Assembly (NCBI GenBank): GCA_030428105.1
Contig: JAUIBE010000003.1
Location: 62,001-126,000 of the forward strand
From: Gammaproteobacteria bacterium
Lineage (GTDB): Bacteria; Pseudomonadota; Gammaproteobacteria; Xanthomonadales; SZUA-36
Direction of reading: 5' to 3'
DNA: 64,000 bases
Numbering within the stretch: position 1 is the stretch's first letter; every line of letters starts with the position of its first letter. The notes below the pieces were generated by a model. The model saw nothing but the letters and a program-made list of their open reading frames with translations. It searched no databases and was not told where the DNA came from. The position numbers were made by a program, and so were the translations under genes. This document shows positions 28,223 to 36,090 of the stretch, piece by piece.

Positions 28223-29281
28223 ATGCAAACACTGAAAACCAAATCCCTCCTGCAGATCGTGGTGTTGTGCCTGGGCGTACTGCCGGCTGTTTTAGTCGCT
28301 CAGCCGGGCGCCCAGGCCGCACCCGTCTCTGTAGAACAAGCGCAGCGCGACACCTTCTCCGCCGCCCTGTGGGTGTCAGGCACGGTGATCTCGCGCAACG
28401 ACTCCCGTATCAGCGCAGAAACCGATGGCCGCCTGACCTGGGTGGCCGACGTGGGCACCAACATCGCCTTTGGTGAGCCCATCGCCACCATTGACGATGC
28501 CGACCTGCGCCTGGACCTGCGGGACAGCGAAGCGCAGCTGGAAAGCCTCAAGGCCCAGCGCCGCTACCAGGTGGCCAACCTGGAGCGCTTGCAGCGCCTG
28601 GCCAGCAACAACAACGCCTCGGTCAACGAGATTGACGAGGCCCAGTCGACGCTGGACATGACCGACCAATCGATTCGCCGCGCCGAGGTGGCCATCGACC
28701 AGATTCAACGCCGCATCCAGCAAACCCGCGTGGTGGCCCCGTTCGCCGGCGTGGTGGTTGAACGCCTGGTGCAAGTGGGCGAGTTCGTTTCCCGCGGCGC
28801 CCAGGTGGCACGACTGGTGGATACCCAGAACCGCGAAATCCGCGCCAGTGCGCCGCTGAGCATTGCGCCGTACCTGCGCGAGGGCATGGAAGTTTCCATC
28901 GATCACCGCAACGTCGAATCGCTTAGCCCGGTGGCTCGCATCATTCCGGTGGGTGACGAGCGCTCTCGCATGTTCGAGGTGCGTATCGCGGTCGACAACC
29001 CCACCCTGGTGGTGGGCAGCCCGGTTCGCGTGGCCCTGCCCAACGGCGACCCACGTGAACTGGTGGCCATTCCCAGGGACGCGTTGGTGCTTCGTGGTAA
29101 CGAAGTGTTCGTTTTACGCGTCAACCAGGAGAACACCGTTGAAAAGGTTTCCGTCAGCACCGGCATCGGCCTTGGGTCTTTGATTGAAGTGATCGGTGAA
29201 GTGGCTGAAGGCGACCGGGTGGTAACCCGCGGCGCCGAGCGGCTGCAGCCGGGCCAGGCGGTGGTCATCAGCGGAGGTTGA
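28223..29281 (+). CDS. RND efflux periplasmic adaptor (membrane fusion protein)
   Basis: A 352-residue adaptor that bridges the RND permease and an outer-membrane channel. The signal peptide is MQTLKTKSLLQIVVLCLGVL with cleavage likely near AQAAPV. Then come a lipoyl half-motif (SGTVISRNDSRISAETDGRL), a coiled-coil hairpin (about 85-150, LESLKAQRRYQVANLERLQR), the second lipoyl half (VVAPFAGVVVERLVQVGEFV), and beta-barrel and membrane-proximal domains. An ATG at 28172 would overlap the permease stop (ATGA) and add 17 residues; I prefer 28223 for its GAGGACAAGG and clean signal peptide. A terminator follows after about 85 bases. Confidence 0.9.
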   Translation: MQTLKTKSLLQIVVLCLGVLPAVLVAQPGAQAAPVSVEQAQRDTFSAALWVSGTVISRNDSRISAETDGRLTWVADVGTNIAFGEPIATIDDADLRLDLRDSEAQLESLKAQRRYQVANLERLQRLASNNNASVNEIDEAQSTLDMTDQSIRRAEVAIDQIQRRIQQTRVVAPFAGVVVERLVQVGEFVSRGAQVARLVDTQNREIRASAPLSIAPYLREGMEVSIDHRNVESLSPVARIIPVGDERSRMFEVRIAVDNPTLVVGSPVRVALPNGDPRELVAIPRDALVLRGNEVFVLRVNQENTVEKVSVSTGIGLGSLIEVIGEVAEGDRVVTRGAERLQPGQAVVISGG

Positions 29282-29364
29282 TTGAATTCAGCAAATTTGG
29301 TTTACGAGTTGGGATTGGCATTTTCTCCCTGATCGTTCTCTGACCGACAATTCCAACTCTCTTG

Positions 29365-29400
29365 GCCGCCCGGGTGCCCTCAGCCCGGGCGGCTTTTTTA
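29365..29400 (+). terminator. Rho-independent terminator after the RND pair
   Basis: The ten-base perfect stem GCCGCCCGGG (29365-29374) and CCCGGGCGGC (29384-29393) has a nine-base loop and is followed by seven T. It ends the permease-adaptor transcript. Confidence 0.9.
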
Positions 29401-29522
29401 ATGAGCGAGATGGGGCGTCCTGCCCCACTCGCATCAAACCCGCAAAAAGCGCGGTTTTTGCGGGTTTGCGCATGGCGTTTGCACGTCCCTGTGCAAAAGG
29501 CTTCGATGAGCGAGATGGGGCG
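29401..29522. repeat. 17-bp direct repeat enclosing three hairpins
   Basis: The same 17 bases (ATGAGCGAGATGGGGCG) occur at 29401-29417 and 29506-29522. Between and including them lie three more hairpins: 29405-29432 (11 pairs with one bulge), 29436-29467 (13 perfect pairs, A/T-rich tips) and 29478-29497 (7 pairs). Together with the terminator just upstream they fill most of the 301-base gap between the RND adaptor and tamA (29282-29582), which holds no convincing gene. Confidence 0.65.
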
Positions 29523-29582
29523 CACGTGGCTCACTTGCGCCGCTTCGTGCAACATATCCCCATGCTTCCGGTCACATGGTCC

Positions 29583-31481
29583 ATGAAGTTTGTTTTGCTG
29601 ATGGCGGCGACACTGCTGTCCGGGCTTGCGCACGCCCAGGCGCTTCGTGTCGAGGTGCGTGGCGTGGAAGGCTCCCTGCTAACCAATGCCCAGGCCAGCG
29701 TGCAGAACCTGGAAATTCCGGAAGGGACCACGCTCAGCGAGCGTCGCCTGGCGCGCCTGCGCGAAGAAGCGCAGGACCGAGTATCGAGAGCGCTGAGGCC
29801 GTTCGGCTACTACCACGCCGAGGTAACTTCCAGCCTCGAGCCCCCCGGCGAGGCCCAGGCACCGTCCCTGGTGGTGGTCAACGTCAACAAAGGCCCGCCG
29901 GTGCGCGTCAGCGAGGCCAATATCACGGTGATTGGGCCCGGCGCCGAACTTCCCGAAATCGCCGACTGGCACCGCAACTGGCTGCTGCCTGAAGGCGCGC
30001 GCCTGAGCCATGGAAAGTGGGAGCGCGCCAAGCAGGAAGCGCTGAATGCCCTGGAGTACGACGGCTTTATCACTGCGCACTACAGCGATCACCTGATTGA
30101 ACTGGACCTTGAGCAGAACACCGCAAAGCTCACGCTCACCCTGGAGACTGGCCCACGCGCCATCATCGGCGAAGTGCGTTTCGACCAGGACACCGTTCGC
30201 CCCGAACTGCTGCACAGCCTGCCGCGCTTCAAGCCCGCCCAGTACTACGATGGATGGTTGGTGGACAAGCTGCGCTACGACCTGTGGAAAACCGGCTACT
30301 ACGAGATCATCGACGTTACCGAAGAGCGCCAGCTTGAGCAGGACCCGCCGGTGGTCAACCTGGAAGCCAGGCTGGAGCCGCGCAACCGCGATACCTGGCA
30401 GGGCTCGATCGGGGTGGGCAGCGATACCGAGATGCGCGCGCAGCTCAACTGGGCGCGCCACTGGCTTTCCCAGCGCGGCGACAGCCTGGGCATGGGCGTG
30501 GGCTGGCAACAACGTGATAACCGCTACCTGCTGCGCTCCTTCTACCGCCTGCCCCGCCTTACCGAGCGCCGCTCCTACTGGATTGGCGAGGGCCTGTACC
30601 GCGAGGAGGACCAGGACCTCGAAGTGAGCCCCAGCGACCAGCCGGAAGATGTGTTCAAGCTCACCAGTGGCAACCTGGAGCACTACCTGCTGAAGGGCGG
30701 CATGCTCAACCTGCGCGACCTGAATGACGGCTACCAACAGCTCTCGGAAACCTGGTACGTCCAGTACCTGCGTGAAAACGTCAACTACGTGGTGCCCACC
30801 ACCCTGTCGGAAACCGATGACGACAACCAGGCGCTGCAAACCAGCCGGCTGTTCAGCGACGACAACAGTTCCATCTCGCTCGGCGTCGAGTGGGACTGGC
30901 CGGTGATCAACGGCAGCGGCTTTGAAACCGTCGGTCACCACGAGCGCCTGCGCCTGTTCACTGCGCAGGAAGCCTGGGGCTCGCAGCGCTCCTTCAGCCA
31001 GGCCTATATTTCCTCGCGCTGGAATTTCATGGCCAGCGATCGGATCAAGATCCTGTTGCGCGGTGAAATCGGTTACTCCGACGCCGATGTCGAGTCGATT
31101 GACGTGGCCACCGACGAGGGCATCATCCAGATTTCCCTCACCGAGTTGCCAAACTACTACCGCTTCGAGGCCGGCGGCAGCCAGAGCGTGCGCGGCTACG
31201 CCTACGAAAGCCTGAGCAACAACGCCATCGGCTCCAACAACATCCTCACCTTCAGCGCCGAGACCGAGGTGAAGATTTTGCAGAACTGGTCGCTGGCAGC
31301 CTTCTACGACATCGGTAACGCCTTCAACGACTGGAGCGAAACCGAGCTCAAGCAGGGCGCCGGTGTGGGCGTGCGCTGGTACACCATTGCCGGCGCCGTG
31401 CGCCTCGACTTCGCCAGCGCGCTGGACCTGCCGGGTGACCCCTGGCGCATTCACTTCACCCTGGGTGTACCGCTGCTGTGA
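29583..31481 (+). CDS. tamA: Autotransporter assembly factor TamA (Omp85 family)
   Basis: A 632-residue outer-membrane protein of the Omp85 family that works with TamB in outer-membrane protein or phospholipid transport. The signal peptide MKFVLLMAATLLSGLAHAQA precedes POTRA domains (about 22-265) and a 16-strand barrel; the Omp85 signature region includes RFEAGGSQSVRGYAYESL. The frame opens 39 codons earlier, but the ATG at 29583 gives the signal peptide directly. It ends in GVPLL rather than a terminal phenylalanine. Its stop overlaps the tamB start by four bases. Confidence 0.93.
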   Translation: MKFVLLMAATLLSGLAHAQALRVEVRGVEGSLLTNAQASVQNLEIPEGTTLSERRLARLREEAQDRVSRALRPFGYYHAEVTSSLEPPGEAQAPSLVVVNVNKGPPVRVSEANITVIGPGAELPEIADWHRNWLLPEGARLSHGKWERAKQEALNALEYDGFITAHYSDHLIELDLEQNTAKLTLTLETGPRAIIGEVRFDQDTVRPELLHSLPRFKPAQYYDGWLVDKLRYDLWKTGYYEIIDVTEERQLEQDPPVVNLEARLEPRNRDTWQGSIGVGSDTEMRAQLNWARHWLSQRGDSLGMGVGWQQRDNRYLLRSFYRLPRLTERRSYWIGEGLYREEDQDLEVSPSDQPEDVFKLTSGNLEHYLLKGGMLNLRDLNDGYQQLSETWYVQYLRENVNYVVPTTLSETDDDNQALQTSRLFSDDNSSISLGVEWDWPVINGSGFETVGHHERLRLFTAQEAWGSQRSFSQAYISSRWNFMASDRIKILLRGEIGYSDADVESIDVATDEGIIQISLTELPNYYRFEAGGSQSVRGYAYESLSNNAIGSNNILTFSAETEVKILQNWSLAAFYDIGNAFNDWSETELKQGAGVGVRWYTIAGAVRLDFASALDLPGDPWRIHFTLGVPLL

Positions 31482-34400
31482 TGCGCCGCTTGCTGAAAAT
31501 CCTGCTGGTCCCCGCCATTGTCCTGGCGGTTGCGCTGGCGGCCGGCTGGGCCTGGCTATGGCACAGCGAAGCGGGCGCCCAATGGGCCTGGGGCTACGCG
31601 GTGCAGGCCGTTGCCGAATCGGAAAACGAGGGGCAATTGCAGGCCGAGGTTCGCGGCACCCTGGGGGGCGGCCTTCAGCTGCAAAATATTCGCTACCAGG
31701 ACGCCGATGTCGTTGTGACCGGCAGGCGGGCCGACGTGGCGGGCGGCATTGCGCTTTCGCCCTTCGCGGTCAATATTTCCTCGGCGCGGATCGAGGGCGT
31801 GGAAGTGCATCTGCAGCCCGGGCCGCCAGCCGATGGACGACCAGGAGAGGGGCTCGACTTGCGCCTGCCGTTCCCGATCACCGCGCGAGAGATGCAGGTG
31901 GAGTCGGTAGAGATTTTCTCCACGGGCGAGGTGATCAGCATCGACCGCGCCTCCGGCAACGGCCTGTGGCACCGCGATTTCAGGCTCACCCTGGACCAGG
32001 TCCAGGCGCACGGCGCCAGCGGCGAACTGGAGATCGAAGGGAAACTGGAGTTTCCGTTCGAGTTCACTTCCAGCGTGGACATCGGCGAATACGCGATTCC
32101 AGCTAACCTGCTGGACTCCATCCCCTGGTTGCCAGCAAGGCTGTCTGCCTCCGGCCAGGTTGAAGGCACGATCGAGGCGCTGGCCACCGAGCTTTCCATC
32201 TCCTGGCCCGACTGGCTGCCAGTCGCAGGTGTAAAGGCACGGGTACAAGACCCGGCGCGAGCGCTTCAGTGGACGCTGGACATCCAGGCCGACCGGGCTG
32301 AGCTTCCGGGAAACTGGGTGGAGCAGGAACTCGGCAGTTCGCTGGGCGAACCGCTGGACCAGTTCGAGCTTCATCGCTTTACCCTCTCGGCCGAGGGTGA
32401 CACAAAACGCTACACGCTCGAGGGCCATTCCGCCCTGGCTTCCACGTGGCTGGATGCGGAATCGCTGGCGTTTGATGGCCAGGGCAGTTTTGATACGTTC
32501 GAGCAGTGGTCGGTCGCCGGCGATGCCTTGATCAAGGCTCCCGGCTGGCCTGCAGGCACCTCCAGCCTTTCCGCCTCTGCCACCGGCGAACAGTTCGAAG
32601 CCACCCTTAACGCACCGCAGCTGTTTGGTGGCGACCTGCGCGTGGAGTTGGCGGCGCAGCTTGTTGAGCGCAACCCCTGGCAGCTGACAATCAACACGCG
32701 CAATGTGGCTCCGCTTCCCCTGCTGGATGTGCTGGAGCCGCACCTCGATGCCGACACGCTGGAGCAAGCGCGCAGCGTGGTCAGCACCCTGGAAATTGGC
32801 AGCCTGGATGCCGATGTCCGCGCCTCCGGCCGCTTTGACCCGGATGAAATCGAGGGCCAAATCGAAAACCTCACCGGCCGAGCCGGGGAACGGACGTTGC
32901 AGGTTCGCGGTGGCTTCACCTTCGACGACAACGGCTTTGGCGCCGACCAGGTGGAAATCACTTCCGGCGGCTCGCGCATCCTGGCCAGTGGCAAGCCCTC
33001 CCTGCCACCGGGCCTGGACCTCGCGTTCGACATCAGCGACCTGGGCGACCTGCTGCCGGACATCTCCGGCTCGGTCACGGGCGAGGCCAATGCCGTGTTC
33101 GGCCCGGATGGCGTATCCAACCTGTCCGGCGAGCTGCAGGGCAGCGATATTGAAGCGCTTGGTTGGGTGTTTGACTCACTGGAAGCACAGGCCGCGGGCA
33201 ACATCGAAAACCACCGGCTCACGCTAACCGGCAGCCTGGAGAATGCCCAATTTCGGGCCGCTTTCGCCGGCGGCCTCGACGACAGCGGAAGCTGGGACGG
33301 CTTGCTCGAATCGCTGGAACTGGATCCCGAGACCGGTGCCCCTTGGCGCCTCGACGGACCCGCGGGGCTGCGCTTTGGCAATCGCCTGGAACTCGAGTCG
33401 GCCTGCGTGACTCCCGGCGGCGAATCCCGCCTGTGCCTGTCGCTTGCCGAGAACGCAGTCGGAACACTGGAGGGCTCCGTCGATCTGCTCACCTTCTCTC
33501 CAAATGTGGCCGCTGACCTGCTGGGCTGGCCGTGGGAGTTCTCCCAGCAACTGGACGGAACAGTGGACTGGACCCTGGCTCCTGGGGAGGCAGTTTCGGC
33601 CCAAGCGGATGTGCTTATTTCCGCGGGGCTGATTTTCGACCCGGACGAAAACGAAGAACTGCTGGAAACCGAGCCCGGCGCGTTGAGGTTCACGATCGAG
33701 CGCGGAACCCTCAATTCCGGCCACCTCGATATTCCTTTCGAATCGGGCCTGGTGGATGTCGACTTCGCGATGGCCGAGATCAATGCCGGCGCCGACAGCC
33801 CGATCAGCGGGCGAGTTCGGCTGGATGTCCGCGACCTGCTGGCGCTGTCCGGATTCGCGCCGGGCCTTACTCAAACCACCGGATCGCTCAAGCTCGATGT
33901 CAGCCTGTCCGGCACGGCCGCAGACCCCAAGCTTGAAGGCGATGTTGCGTTGCGCAATGGCAGTTTCCACGTGGTTTCACTGGGAACGCGGCTGCGCAAT
34001 ATCGAGCTGGATGGTCGCGTCAACCGCAGAGACCAGATCACGCTGCAAGGCAGTTTTAGCGCCGGCGAGGGCAATGGCGAGATTCGCACCGACTTCGACC
34101 TTTCCGATCCGCTGCGCCCCCGCATCGATACCCACCTCACCGGCAAAGGGCTGGCGCTGGTGGATATCCCCGACATCCGCCTGGCCGCGGACACCGATGT
34201 TGAAGCCACCTGGAGAGGCGATTCACTCAACCTGTGGGGTCACATTCATGTGCCGCGCGCGGTGTTTGCGCCCAGCTACGTGCCCAGCGACACGGCCTCG
34301 GAAAGCCCCGACGTGGTGATCGTTGCCGGAGGCTCAGGAAACGAGGAACCGCCAGCGCCGCCGCTGAAGATTTTTGGCCAGCTGGTGTTATCGATGGGCG

Positions 34401-34954
34401 ACGAGGTGGTAGTTGACCTCGACCATGCGCATGCCGACCTCACCGGCAGCGCAGCATTCCGCTGGTCGGGGGATGCCATGCCGATGGCAAACGGCCAGTA
34501 CGACATGCGCGGTGAAATCCAGGCCTACGGTCAGCAGCTCGAAATCACCCGCGCCAGCATTCGCTATCCCGGCGTGCCGGCCGACAACCCCTACCTTGAT
34601 GTCCGCGCGGAACGCAGGATTTACGGCAACTCGCTGGTCAACCGCGCCGGGGTGTTCGTCAACGGCACCTTGCGCCGCCCGCAGACCGAGCCGTACACGG
34701 TGCCGCCCACCAATGCCGACCGGGCACGCGCGCTGCTGATCACCGGCAGCGATTTCGACTACGAGCAAGGCGTTGGCGCGGTCAACGTGGGCACTTACAT
34801 CGCGCCCAAGCTGTTCCTCAGCTACGGCGTCGGACTGTTCGAGGAAGGCAACGTGATTACCGCCCGCTACGAGCTGAAAGAGAACCTGGGCGTCAAGGCG
34901 ACCTCGGGGCAGGACGAAACGGGCCTCGATATCAGCTACACCATCGAGCGATAG
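31478..34954 (+). CDS. tamB: Translocation and assembly module TamB
   Basis: A 1158-residue AsmA-like protein anchored in the inner membrane by an N-terminal segment (LLKILLVPAIVLAVALAAGW). It is built mostly of repeating beta-strands that form a long periplasmic groove; the C-terminal DUF490 domain includes NPYLDVRAER, and VNVGTYIAPKLFLSYGVGLF and DISYTIER near the end. It partners TamA in bridging the periplasm. The ATG overlaps the tamA stop by four bases (ATGA). Length is within the family range. Confidence 0.94.
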   Translation: MMRRLLKILLVPAIVLAVALAAGWAWLWHSEAGAQWAWGYAVQAVAESENEGQLQAEVRGTLGGGLQLQNIRYQDADVVVTGRRADVAGGIALSPFAVNISSARIEGVEVHLQPGPPADGRPGEGLDLRLPFPITAREMQVESVEIFSTGEVISIDRASGNGLWHRDFRLTLDQVQAHGASGELEIEGKLEFPFEFTSSVDIGEYAIPANLLDSIPWLPARLSASGQVEGTIEALATELSISWPDWLPVAGVKARVQDPARALQWTLDIQADRAELPGNWVEQELGSSLGEPLDQFELHRFTLSAEGDTKRYTLEGHSALASTWLDAESLAFDGQGSFDTFEQWSVAGDALIKAPGWPAGTSSLSASATGEQFEATLNAPQLFGGDLRVELAAQLVERNPWQLTINTRNVAPLPLLDVLEPHLDADTLEQARSVVSTLEIGSLDADVRASGRFDPDEIEGQIENLTGRAGERTLQVRGGFTFDDNGFGADQVEITSGGSRILASGKPSLPPGLDLAFDISDLGDLLPDISGSVTGEANAVFGPDGVSNLSGELQGSDIEALGWVFDSLEAQAAGNIENHRLTLTGSLENAQFRAAFAGGLDDSGSWDGLLESLELDPETGAPWRLDGPAGLRFGNRLELESACVTPGGESRLCLSLAENAVGTLEGSVDLLTFSPNVAADLLGWPWEFSQQLDGTVDWTLAPGEAVSAQADVLISAGLIFDPDENEELLETEPGALRFTIERGTLNSGHLDIPFESGLVDVDFAMAEINAGADSPISGRVRLDVRDLLALSGFAPGLTQTTGSLKLDVSLSGTAADPKLEGDVALRNGSFHVVSLGTRLRNIELDGRVNRRDQITLQGSFSAGEGNGEIRTDFDLSDPLRPRIDTHLTGKGLALVDIPDIRLAADTDVEATWRGDSLNLWGHIHVPRAVFAPSYVPSDTASESPDVVIVAGGSGNEEPPAPPLKIFGQLVLSMGDEVVVDLDHAHADLTGSAAFRWSGDAMPMANGQYDMRGEIQAYGQQLEITRASIRYPGVPADNPYLDVRAERRIYGNSLVNRAGVFVNGTLRRPQTEPYTVPPTNADRARALLITGSDFDYEQGVGAVNVGTYIAPKLFLSYGVGLFEEGNVITARYELKENLGVKATSGQDETGLDISYTIER

Positions 34955-35016
34955 TCGACAATAATGTAAGACAGGCTTTCGAAAGATCGGGGCGTGCGAT
35001 TCGGTCTACCAATACG

Positions 35017-36090
35017 ATGAAACGAATTTCTGAGGTCGCAGGCAAGCGATTCTTCGTGCGCGCGGTGGCGAGCACGCTGGCCCTGTTCGCCTCTTTTCCG
35101 GCGCTTGCCGCCGTCGAGGGAAGCCCGTTTACCCGGCCAAACTGGGACCACGACCTCGCCGCGCAAACCGCCGGGCTTGCTGCCAATCGGCACAGCGTGG
35201 ATGACCTGTTTGCCCTGATGCGCGCTGGCGACCAGGCAGCCCTCGAGGCGCGCCTCGAACAAGTCATCCAGGGCGCCGCGCTGTCACAACCCGGGCGCGA
35301 CTACATCCTCTTCCAGTTCACAATGGGCCTGGCGGAATTCGACCAGGTGGATCCCGCATTGCTAGACCGGCTGCGCCACGTCAACCCGCGCGCCATGGTT
35401 CCCCATCCCGAAAGCACTGCCCTTGGCATTCCGCTGTTCAACATTTCCGCAGCCGCAGAAGGCGTCTACCAGCACAGGCTGCAGGACGCCGCCTTCGATC
35501 GCGCACAAGCCACGCTCGATGGCGACACGGAAAGCTGGTTGGCAGCCTACCTGGATGGCGGACCCTCCGAGCAGGCCGGCTACGAAAGCGCCCTGGACCG
35601 GGCATCGGCAGCAACCCTGGCAGCTATTGTCGAGAGGGGGTCGCCAGGGCTGGCCGGTGCGCCCGCGTTAACGCCTGTTGTCGGAAAGGCCGCCCTGCTC
35701 ACCGGCGATGTCTCGGCTTTGCAGCAGGTTGCACATTACGGCGCGGGGGCGCAGTTGGCGCCTGTCCTGGCGGCGGCCGGCCACACTCTTCCGGCAATCG
35801 ATTCGCTGGCCTTGCTGGAATACGCCATAGAACACGCGCCGGCCAGCAACGCGTCGCTGGCCATTGCCCAGATCTATCCGCACATTGAAGCGCTCGGCCT
35901 GGCACTGCCGCTCATGGTCGAAACACTGGCCCACCCCGAGCTTGGTGCAACCGCGGCGTTGGCGCTGGCGGCGGGAAATGCCGAGTCGCGCGCCGCGTTG
36001 CAAAGCGCTTCATCGAAGGATGACCCCGGTGGCCAACGGGCCCGCCTGGCGCTTGGGATGAACGGTCCGAAGCAGGGGACGAAGCAGTGA
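35017..36090 (+). CDS. Secreted alanine-rich helical protein of unknown function
   Basis: A 357-residue protein with a signal peptide (basic start, then VASTLALFASFPALAAVEG, cleavage probably after ALA). The mature part is rich in Ala and Leu and looks like helical repeats resembling HEAT or TPR solenoids, for example ALLEYAIEHAPASNASLAIA and LVQ-free helices near the end. I recognise no family. Its stop overlaps the GTG start of the M14 carboxypeptidase gene by four bases, so the two are surely co-translated. An inhibitor, chaperone or cargo-binding partner of the peptidase is possible but inferred only from linkage. Confidence 0.8.
   Translation: MKRISEVAGKRFFVRAVASTLALFASFPALAAVEGSPFTRPNWDHDLAAQTAGLAANRHSVDDLFALMRAGDQAALEARLEQVIQGAALSQPGRDYILFQFTMGLAEFDQVDPALLDRLRHVNPRAMVPHPESTALGIPLFNISAAAEGVYQHRLQDAAFDRAQATLDGDTESWLAAYLDGGPSEQAGYESALDRASAATLAAIVERGSPGLAGAPALTPVVGKAALLTGDVSALQQVAHYGAGAQLAPVLAAAGHTLPAIDSLALLEYAIEHAPASNASLAIAQIYPHIEALGLALPLMVETLAHPELGATAALALAAGNAESRAALQSASSKDDPGGQRARLALGMNGPKQGTKQ

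Noticed and set aside
29362-29586. Small 74-codon frame across the hairpin region before tamA.
   Set aside because: It starts within the terminator stem, has no SD, and its repeated peptide simply mirrors the 17-base DNA repeat.
29679-31454. 591-codon antisense frame opposite tamA.
   Set aside because: Low-complexity His/Ala/Gln-rich translation typical of codon-bias shadows.
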